The notes beneath the pieces are model-generated. The model saw only the letters and a program-made list of their open reading frames with translations. It was not told the DNA's origin and made no database searches. Below, in pieces: positions 1-6,013 of a DNA stretch of 13,694 bases (the stretch's first letter is position 1; each line of letters begins with the position of its first letter). Location of the stretch: the NCBI GenBank assembly GCA_946631345.1, contig CAMPAA010000076.1, positions 1 through 13,694 of the forward strand, in the 5' to 3' direction. A program made the translations under genes and the position numbers. Origin of the DNA: an uncultured Verrucomicrobiota bacterium (GTDB taxonomy: Bacteria > Verrucomicrobiota > Kiritimatiellia > RFP12 > UBA1067).

Positions 1-297
1 CAGTCCAGAATCGGAGAAATACACCTTGGGTTTTGACAAGCCTTTTCCCCGCATTGCGGTAATATGGCGGCACTCTGACGATTATGCCGGACATTTCAAG
101 GACATTCAGCCATTCGGTCAGCGTGGGGACTGAAATTCCAAGCGGTGCGGCCATATCGGTCTTGTTCAGCATTTGCCCGTGCCGCGTTGCGAGAATGCGC
201 AGAAACCTATGGAAAAAAAAATGGGTAAACTCCAGCCCTTAAAGTCACCCTCCGCCACGGATATTTTCCGGGCCGTCAGGAAGGTATTCCGGAACCG
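1..297 (-). pseudogene. Decayed AAA+ ATPase (DUF4143 domain) remnant, runs off left edge
   Basis: Reading the minus strand, about 60 residues of a DUF4143 domain can be recovered, but only by changing frame. From about 210 to 35 one frame gives HRFLRILATRHGQMLNKTD, then ISVPTLTEWLNVLEMSGI and VPPYYRNAGKRL, the typical winged-helix part of this family. The next conserved block, SKPKVYFSDSGL (36-1), lies in a different frame, so a base was lost or gained around 28-50. Upstream, TFLTARKISVAEGDFKG (about 285-237) resembles the family's TYLERDVRxI segment and is in a third frame; the TAA at 239-241 ends the main frame. The family has an N-terminal P-loop ATPase and this C-terminal domain, and is common in gut anaerobes with no settled function. 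The ATPase half is not present here. The remnant begins about 40 bp after the stop of the next gene. A single assembly error would not explain all the breaks. Confidence 0.8.
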
Positions 298-338
298 TCA
301 GGGGGTTTCCACACCGGCGGCAAAGCGCCGAACGCGGC

Positions 339-2549
339 TTAAGCCCCGACTTCTACCACGATGCGGGCGGTGTAGTCGCTTTCGCCGGCGACCGGTTCGG
401 CTTTCAGCATGAGAGTGGGGCCGCCCTCCAGCTCCACGGTGAACGGACGCGATAGGTCTCCCATCTGCGGCGAGAGGTAGATTGCGAAGCGCCTGACGTT
501 CTCGGTCGCCGCCCTGAAGCGGTTGCCGCCCATGTTTTCGGCGACAATACGCGCACCGCCGTCCCAGTAGCGACTGGAGAGTGAATACGTCTGCCGGTCG
601 AGATCGGCGTCGGTCGATGCGACATCCGGCCCGTGGAGGACGATTGAGTCCACTGCGATCTCGCCGTCGGTCTGTTCGAGAAGCTCCAGCCAACGTGAAC
701 GCGTGACGCGTTCGACATCCGGGTGCATCGTGCCGCATGGAGTGACGAGCGCCGAGCGCCGAGCATACGGGTCGCGGCGCCGCCCCCTGCTCCAGTCGAA
801 GAACCTTCGCATTGCGGCCTTCGCGGCTGGAAAGGAGAGCGAATGGCCCTCGGCATGTTCGTCGTACACGTGCTCCACGCCGCCGCGCTGCATGAGTTCG
901 TGGGCGGCGCGCGCAAAGCTCACGCCGCACCAGTGGTGACGGCGAGGCCTGTTGTGTCCGCCGGAATAGCCCGGACGCGGGGAACAGTCGAGCGCGCCGT
1001 GCTGGATATACACCGGCGTGCCGAGGAACGCACGGAAATCCGCCTCCCACCAAGCACCGGCGCTCAGCCACACACCGGCGAATCGGTCTGCAAGTATCTG
1101 ACCGAGATGGTATGCGCCGAAGCCGCCCATCGAATGGCCTCCCAGGAATATCCTGTCGCGGTCGATGCTGAAGCGCCTCTCGGCGGCGGCAATCGTGGCG
1201 TCGATGAGCCGCGATACACCGTCGCGGTTCCAACGCGAGCCATCTGGCGCATGCGGCGCTGATGGAGCGGCCACGATGAACGGCGCATGGGCGACATCCG
1301 GCATCAGCCAGCGCTTCTCATCGCTGAAGTAGCTGCCAGGGGCGGAGTCAGGGGAGCTTCTGTCGCCGCCGTGGAGGAACACGAGCAGCGGAGCTGGACG
1401 CGACAGGTCAATGCCTTCCGGCACGTACCAGTAGATGCGCCCGTCGCCGCGTCCCGGCGCAGGCTCCTCCATCGACAGCCCCCTTACGGGCTTGGCAGGC
1501 TGCGCGAAGAAGCGCGCGGACATCTCGAAATCCTCGGCGGCGGGCCAGGAGGTGACATTGCGGAGGATGACCAGAAAACGGCGGGTGGACGGGTCGAACG
1601 CGACATACGATCCGCCGCCGTAGATCATGCCGAAACGGTAGAGGATGCGCCGACCATCGGCAAGCGTGCGCACCTTCAGCAGATGGACGTCCTCGCCATC
1701 GGCGAGGTCCGCAAGCGCCCTCTCGGAAAGGGATGAGTCGATTAACCGCCAGTAGGCACGGAACGCCTTCTGGCAGTCGGCGGCAGACGAAAACAGGGAG
1801 CCCATTCCGCGCAGGGCTGGGCCGAGCCTGTGCTCAGGCACAGTCGCGCCGCGCCGGACCATCCACGGGAGCTTCCCCGCGCAGGGCGGGGTGAGGCGGT
1901 CCACGGCCTCGCCGACGGGACAGAACGATGTATCGTCGAGTCCGAGCGGAACAACCACCTCGTCATGGACGATCTCGTCGATGTTGCGGCCTGTCATGTC
2001 CTCCATGCACAGCGTGAGCAGGGCGAAGCCCATGTTAGAGTACTGAGGTTTCCTCTCCCGCACGAAAGCGCGCGAACGGCTGCTCGACAGCTCGACGGCG
2101 AAGTTGGCGCGGCTCTCGAAATCCGCGTAGATGTGGGTGCCGGCAAGCCCGCACATGAGCGCCACGTGCCAGTCGAGAGGGTTCCACGGGTTGAGGAACT
2201 CGCGCGGAAGCCCGGAGCGGTTCTCGAGGAGGTCGCGCAAGGTGACCGCGCCGTACTCCGGCGGCAGATCGATTTTCGAGACCTCGCGCACGCTGCGCGA
2301 CAGGTCAAACCGCCCCTCCGCCTCCATCCTGAGCACCGCCAGCTCCACGAACAGCTTGCCGAGCGAACCAATGCGGAATATGCGGTGCGGGTCGCCAGCG
2401 ATCGCGGAGTCCGATGCCACGGCGCACTCTGGGTCGCGCATCGTCTCAAGGTAGAATAGCCTCACATCCTCGACTCCCGCCCGCTCAGGAAACGACGTGC
2501 ATCCGGCGGCGAGAAAACAGAGGGAGGCGATGGCGGTTAAGTGTCTCAT
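339..2549 (-). CDS. Lipoprotein: beta-lactamase-like serine hydrolase fused to alpha/beta-hydrolase esterase
   Basis: A 736-residue predicted lipoprotein with two hydrolase modules. The start at 2549 gives a signal peptide ending in LAAGC (Cys17), a plausible signal peptidase II site; a longer frame upstream would bury this signal. Residues about 25-350 resemble class C beta-lactamase-like proteins: SLGK (Ser62, Lys65) fits SxxK, YSN (170-172) fits YxN, and a YGGG stretch at 310-313 lies where the third motif is expected. Residues about 365-590 form an alpha/beta-hydrolase of the PHB-depolymerase/feruloyl-esterase type, with nucleophile GHSMGG (Ser473), probable acid Asp521 (HGALD) and His569 (EGHS). 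The last 140 residues look like the beta-sandwich seen after such esterases. The ATG is one base after the HAD gene's TGA, so translation is probably coupled. Family knowledge supports hydrolysis of esters or peptidoglycan-like amides at the envelope; the real substrate is unknown. Confidence 0.85.
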   Translation of the reverse strand: MRHLTAIASLCFLAAGCTSFPERAGVEDVRLFYLETMRDPECAVASDSAIAGDPHRIFRIGSLGKLFVELAVLRMEAEGRFDLSRSVREVSKIDLPPEYGAVTLRDLLENRSGLPREFLNPWNPLDWHVALMCGLAGTHIYADFESRANFAVELSSSRSRAFVRERKPQYSNMGFALLTLCMEDMTGRNIDEIVHDEVVVPLGLDDTSFCPVGEAVDRLTPPCAGKLPWMVRRGATVPEHRLGPALRGMGSLFSSAADCQKAFRAYWRLIDSSLSERALADLADGEDVHLLKVRTLADGRRILYRFGMIYGGGSYVAFDPSTRRFLVILRNVTSWPAAEDFEMSARFFAQPAKPVRGLSMEEPAPGRGDGRIYWYVPEGIDLSRPAPLLVFLHGGDRSSPDSAPGSYFSDEKRWLMPDVAHAPFIVAAPSAPHAPDGSRWNRDGVSRLIDATIAAAERRFSIDRDRIFLGGHSMGGFGAYHLGQILADRFAGVWLSAGAWWEADFRAFLGTPVYIQHGALDCSPRPGYSGGHNRPRRHHWCGVSFARAAHELMQRGGVEHVYDEHAEGHSLSFPAAKAAMRRFFDWSRGRRRDPYARRSALVTPCGTMHPDVERVTRSRWLELLEQTDGEIAVDSIVLHGPDVASTDADLDRQTYSLSSRYWDGGARIVAENMGGNRFRAATENVRRFAIYLSPQMGDLSRPFTVELEGGPTLMLKAEPVAGESDYTARIVVEVGA

Positions 2550-2550
2550 T

Positions 2551-3222
2551 TCACATTCTGCATACGCCGTCACGCTCTTCGGCGAGCTCGTCGGCCCCGG
2601 CGAGCTCGTCGCGCGAACCATAGCCCCACGTCACGCCGATCGTGCGCATCCCGTTGGCCTTTCCAGCGTCGATGTCGCCCTTTGTGTCACCCACCATCAC
2701 GGCGTCGGCGGGGTCGGCGGGCAGGGTTTGAAGAAGATGCGCGAGAAGGTCGGGCTTTTTGTATTTCACGCCCGGGAAGCTGTCGAAGCTCCACACGCCG
2801 TCGAAGAGACTGTCCCATCCGAACTTGCGCACTATCCCATGCGTGGGCGCGTGGCGCTTGTTCGTGACGATGTACAGCCTTGCGCCGGTCGCCTTCAGCT
2901 CGGCCAGCCATTCGGGCACGCCCGGGTACGGCTCGGTGCACGGGAAGCCGGATTCGTCGTAGTTCGGCCTGAACCGCTCCACCATCTGCGCGACAAGTTC
3001 GGGCGTGGCGTCGTCGAACAGGTCGTACACAACCTTGTCGAGGGTTGGACCGATGCTGAACACCTCGTCGAACCTAGGACACTCGCGCCCGAGGTCGGCG
3101 ATGGACTTTTTCCACGCCGCGACTATGTCCTCGCCAGTGCGCGCAAGCGTGCCGTCGAGGTCGAAAAACCAATGCCGCGGGATGCCGCCCGCCGAAAGCC
3201 CTGAACCGTTCATAACCGTCAT
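2551..3222 (-). CDS. HAD-superfamily hydrolase, phosphoglycolate phosphatase-like
   Basis: A 223-residue cytoplasmic phosphatase of the haloacid dehalogenase superfamily, subfamily IA. Motif I is FFDLDGTLARTG (nucleophile Asp21, acid Asp23), motif II is IVTN (Thr120), motif III lies in KYKKPD (Lys155/156), and motif IV is VGDTKGD (Asp179, Asp183). A helical cap lies between motifs I and II, as in Gph-type phosphatases. The start at 3222 is chosen because its ATG overlaps the upstream J-protein TGA as ATGA and has AGGAG eight bases before it. A longer start at 3252 and a shorter one at 3213 are possible. These enzymes remove phosphate from small metabolites such as 2-phosphoglycolate; the substrate cannot be read from sequence, so no symbol is given. 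It is the middle gene of a three-gene operon. Confidence 0.9.
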   Translation of the reverse strand: MTVMNGSGLSAGGIPRHWFFDLDGTLARTGEDIVAAWKKSIADLGRECPRFDEVFSIGPTLDKVVYDLFDDATPELVAQMVERFRPNYDESGFPCTEPYPGVPEWLAELKATGARLYIVTNKRHAPTHGIVRKFGWDSLFDGVWSFDSFPGVKYKKPDLLAHLLQTLPADPADAVMVGDTKGDIDAGKANGMRTIGVTWGYGSRDELAGADELAEERDGVCRM

Positions 3223-4019
3223 ATCCTCCGCTCCTGCCGTATGGCGCTCCATGCGGCGTTCACGCGCGCCATCTGGTCGTTCGCCTTTGCGATCAGCTCG
3301 TCCGAAAGGCCCTGCGCGCGCAGGGCGTCTGGATGGAGCTGCTTGGCCTTATCCCGGTAGGCCCGCTTCACGTCCTCGTCGCTTGCGTTCCTTGGGCAGC
3401 CCAGCACCTCGTACGGGTCTGGCGGAGCCGCATGGCCGTCCGCGCGGGTGCCCTGCACTCCGCGGCGTTCGCACTCCCAGGCGAAGATGGAACCACTCAG
3501 GCGGAGCGGATCCACGATCCGGCGGAGTATCTCAAGCTCCACCTGCGAAACGTCGCCGTCGGCACAGGCGAGATCCCAAAGCACGCCGTACACAATCTCG
3601 CGGATGTCGCCGCTCGGCTGGGTGGCCGCGAACGACGCGGCGTAGTCGTATATCGTGTGGGAGTCGCCCTTCGCGGCTCGGAACACGCGGATGCAGTATT
3701 CGCGCTTCTCGCCGTGCAGCCCGATCCTGTCGAACACCTTCTCGCAGTAGCGCACCTCGTCCTCGGTGATGCGCCCGTCCGCCTTCGCGAGCTTTGCGAG
3801 CATCGCGGAGAGCGCGCCAAGCGTGGTGATTTCGCCGCCGCTTGCGCCGCCGGACGACGACGCGCCGTCTCCGGGCCGCCTGGCCTGCTCCGGCGCGCCC
3901 ATCATCTTGCGCGCCTTGCCCTCGACCCAGTTTCCGAGCACGGCGCCGATGACGCCACCCAGCACGCCGCCGCGCTGGGCGCCCAAGAACGCCCCTATCC
4001 CTGCTCCAATCCAGCTCAT
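3219..4019 (-). CDS. djlA: DjlA-like membrane-anchored TerB/J-domain co-chaperone
   Basis: A 266-residue protein with the full DjlA layout and nearly the length of the E. coli protein. Residues 3-35 form a glycine-zipper membrane segment (GAGIGAFLG, GGVLGGVIGAVLG). Residues about 64-180 form an acidic helical TerB-like domain with two repeats of A(K/C)ADGxI/V. Residues 201-262 form a J-domain with the HPD tripeptide at 229-231, needed to stimulate the DnaK ATPase. DjlA-type proteins are type III J-proteins at the inner membrane that work with DnaK in envelope stress responses. The start at 4019 is preferred over an upstream ATG at 4064 because GAGGAAAGACAG precedes it and the upstream ATG lies on a probable -10 element. 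The stop overlaps the HAD start by 4 nt. The symbol rests on architecture; orthology to E. coli djlA is inferred. Confidence 0.88.
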   Translation of the reverse strand: MSWIGAGIGAFLGAQRGGVLGGVIGAVLGNWVEGKARKMMGAPEQARRPGDGASSSGGASGGEITTLGALSAMLAKLAKADGRITEDEVRYCEKVFDRIGLHGEKREYCIRVFRAAKGDSHTIYDYAASFAATQPSGDIREIVYGVLWDLACADGDVSQVELEILRRIVDPLRLSGSIFAWECERRGVQGTRADGHAAPPDPYEVLGCPRNASDEDVKRAYRDKAKQLHPDALRAQGLSDELIAKANDQMARVNAAWSAIRQERRI

Positions 4020-4054
4020 CTGTCTTTCCTCGCCGTTTTCTCCAAATGGCGGGT

Positions 4055-4060
4055 AGTATA
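4055..4060 (-). promoter_or_regulatory. Candidate -10 element for the djlA-like operon
   Basis: The minus strand reads TATGCTATACT, an extended-looking -10 with TATACT at 4060-4055. Transcription would start about 30-35 bases before the ATG at 4019, leaving room for the visible Shine-Dalgarno sequence. No convincing -35 hexamer is found 16-18 bases upstream, so this rests on the -10 alone. Confidence 0.45.
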
Positions 4061-4071
4061 GCATAACCCGC

Positions 4072-4100
4072 TTGCGCGAATCGGCGGAATTTGATTTAAT
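4072..4100 (+). promoter_or_regulatory. Candidate promoter for nrnA, giving a near-leaderless mRNA
   Basis: TTGCGC at 4072-4077 and TTTAAT at 4095-4100 are separated by 17 bases. Transcription would start around 4107, within a few bases of the ATG at 4110. No Shine-Dalgarno sequence precedes that ATG (the bases before it are ACACCCCCA), which agrees with a leaderless or very short leader. The hexamers are weak matches. Confidence 0.35.
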
Positions 4101-4109
4101 ACACCCCCA

Positions 4110-5102
4110 ATGGACTCAACAGACAAACGCACGGAGTATGCGGCAGCGAAGGCCCTCCTCGGGAAGGCCAAGTCGGTTCTTGTCTCTGGCCACCTCAGCC
4201 CAGACGGCGACTCCCTCGGCTCCATGATAGCAATGGCAAGGATGCTTTCGGCGGCTGGATGGCAGGCTGTCGCAACTGCCGACGTGAAGGCGCTCGGCAA
4301 ACCGGGCTTCCTCGAGGGCGTGGCCGATATCGTGCCGCTCCGCAAGCTCAAGCGCAGGAAATTCGACCTTTTCGTGTACGTGGACGCCTCGTCGCCCGAC
4401 AGGCTGCCGCCGGAGGTGCGGCCCTTCGCGGAGAAGCTGCCGTCCCTCACGATCGACCACCACGCGACGAGCGCCCCGACAGGCGTCGCCATCCTCGACC
4501 CGTCCGCCAGCTCCGCCGGCGAGCTCGTGTGGCGGTTCGCCAAATGGATGGAGTGGCCTATCGACTCCGCGACGGCCGAGGCGCTCTGGGTGGCGATCAT
4601 CACCGACTCGGGCCGCTTCGCGTACGACTCCACCAAGCCCGGCACTCTTCGCGCCGCCACCGACCTGCTCAAGCGCGGCGTACGAACCTCGATCATCAAC
4701 GACATCCTCTACAGCTCCTTCCCGATGAAGGCCATGGAGCTCAAGCGCAGGGCCTGGCGCTCCCTCCGCGTGTGGAAGAACCGCAAGGTAGCGGAGGTCA
4801 CGCTCTCCCGCGACGACTTCCGCGAGGTGCGCGGCTCTAAGGCCGACGCCGAGGACGTGATCGACATCCCTCGTTCCGTCGCCAACAACCAGATCGCGCT
4901 ATTCTTCTACCAGATACCAGACCGCACGCACGAGACGCGCGTATCCATACGCACGCGCGCGCCGTGGGACGCTACAGCCCTCGCCAGGCAGTTCGGCGGC
5001 GGCGGGCACCTGCAGGCGGCAGGATGCACGGTCAAAGGCGGCATGGCGGCCGCCAAGCGGCAGGTACGCCGCGCCGTTAGGGAGATGATGCAGCGGAGAT
5101 GA
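4110..5102 (+). CDS. nrnA: Bifunctional oligoribonuclease / pAp phosphatase (DHH-DHHA1)
   Basis: A 330-residue cytoplasmic DHH-family phosphoesterase. The N-terminal DHH domain shows GHLSPDGDSLGS (His28, Asp32, Asp34), VDAS (Asp92), the signature IDHH (Asp116, His117, His118) and TDSGRF (Asp166), which together bind the catalytic manganese ions. The C-terminal DHHA1 domain has FGGGGHLQAAG near residues 295-305, the substrate-binding GGGH motif. NrnA-type enzymes degrade 2-5-nt RNAs to mononucleotides and dephosphorylate 3'-phosphoadenosine 5'-phosphate, so they serve RNA turnover and sulfur metabolism. The start is supported by the distance from the first conserved strand, although no ribosome-binding site is visible. 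It overlaps the next gene as ATGA. Length and motif order match the family; nothing is missing. Confidence 0.93.
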   Translation: MDSTDKRTEYAAAKALLGKAKSVLVSGHLSPDGDSLGSMIAMARMLSAAGWQAVATADVKALGKPGFLEGVADIVPLRKLKRRKFDLFVYVDASSPDRLPPEVRPFAEKLPSLTIDHHATSAPTGVAILDPSASSAGELVWRFAKWMEWPIDSATAEALWVAIITDSGRFAYDSTKPGTLRAATDLLKRGVRTSIINDILYSSFPMKAMELKRRAWRSLRVWKNRKVAEVTLSRDDFREVRGSKADAEDVIDIPRSVANNQIALFFYQIPDRTHETRVSIRTRAPWDATALARQFGGGGHLQAAGCTVKGGMAAAKRQVRRAVREMMQRR

Positions 5103-6013
5103 AGGCGCTCATCCTCACAGACGGCAAGGCCGGGCACGAGAACCAGTCAAAGGCGTTCGCGCGCGCGCTCGGATGCGACTTCACGCTTCTGCCAACTCGG
5201 TTCAGATCGAAGGCAGCAAAGGCGCTCTCCTACCTCCTCGACCATCTCGGCATCCACACCCTGCGCCTCTTCGACGCCCTGCACGCCCCCTACGACAACT
5301 TCCGCGTCGTGATCGGAACCGGCTCGGGCACCTTCTACGCCGCAAAGTCTATCGCAAAGCGCCTTGGAGTGCCGTGCGGAGTAGTGCTATATCCCAGAGG
5401 CTACCGCGTCGGGACGTTCGGCTGCATCCTCGCGCCTGAGTTCGACAACCCGCCGCCCGCTCCGAACGTAGTGGCGATACCGGTGAACCTCGTCGCCGCA
5501 GACTCCGCCTTCTACGCCGCCGGAGTGAAAGCCTTCCGCGAACGCCACGCGGAATCAGGGCGCAAGGCGGTCGCAGTCATCGTCGGCGGACCGAACAAGT
5601 GCTCAACCCTCACGGCGGACTGGATGCGCGCTCGGCTCGACGAAATCTTCCGCAGCCATCCGGACGCCGAGAAGTGGGTCACAACGTCGCGGCGCACCCC
5701 TGCGGACGTGGAGGCCGTCGTCGATTCGTTCCCGTTCGACTACAAGCTCGTCTATTCGCGCGACCATTTCAACCCGATACCAGCGTTCGTGTCGCTCGCC
5801 GCGCACCTGTACGTGACGGCGGAATCGACGGGGATGCTCTCGGAGGCATGCTCGTTCGGGACGGCCGAGGTGCATGTACTTGACAACCTTAAGCCGGGCC
5901 CGCACAAGTTCCGCAGGTTCGCCGAGGCATGCGCCGCGCGCGTGGCGGAAAAGGCCGACCTAACCCCGGCATTCGCCGCCGCAAAGCGCATGCTCGGTCT
6001 CAGCGGCTGCTGA
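5099..6013 (+). CDS. ELM1 family (mitochondrial fission ELM1-like, GT-B-like) protein
   Basis: A 304-residue protein of the ELM1/DUF1022 family (PF06258). Diagnostic blocks are the N-terminal LTDGKAGHENQS, VIVGGPNK in the middle, TTSRRTP, and the C-terminal YVTAESTGMLSEACSFG, which resembles the nucleotide-sugar-binding end of GT-B glycosyltransferases. Plant ELM1 acts in mitochondrial fission; the bacterial role is not established, though bacterial members often sit near lipopolysaccharide genes. No signal peptide or membrane segment is seen. Its ATG overlaps the nrnA TGA by 4 nt and has no well-spaced ribosome-binding site, so translation probably depends on coupling. The 3' end overlaps the convergent DUF4091 gene by 14 bp. 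Calling it a glycosyltransferase would be inference. Confidence 0.87.
   Translation: MKALILTDGKAGHENQSKAFARALGCDFTLLPTRFRSKAAKALSYLLDHLGIHTLRLFDALHAPYDNFRVVIGTGSGTFYAAKSIAKRLGVPCGVVLYPRGYRVGTFGCILAPEFDNPPPAPNVVAIPVNLVAADSAFYAAGVKAFRERHAESGRKAVAVIVGGPNKCSTLTADWMRARLDEIFRSHPDAEKWVTTSRRTPADVEAVVDSFPFDYKLVYSRDHFNPIPAFVSLAAHLYVTAESTGMLSEACSFGTAEVHVLDNLKPGPHKFRRFAEACAARVAEKADLTPAFAAAKRMLGLSGC

Noticed and set aside
331..345. GGCTTAAGCC palindrome at the lipoprotein gene stop as a terminator
   Set aside because: Only a 10-bp palindrome without loop or T-run, partly made of the stop codon; not convincing.
298..1233. Long minus-strand frame of about 311 codons inside the lipoprotein gene
   Set aside because: It is an Arg-rich shadow in another frame of a GC-rich gene and shows no family motif, whereas the overlapping frame has lipobox, SxxK, YxN and GHSMGG motifs.
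2550..2621. N-terminal extension of the lipoprotein to a start at 2621
   Set aside because: It would place 24 residues before the lipoprotein signal and lies entirely within the end of the HAD gene.
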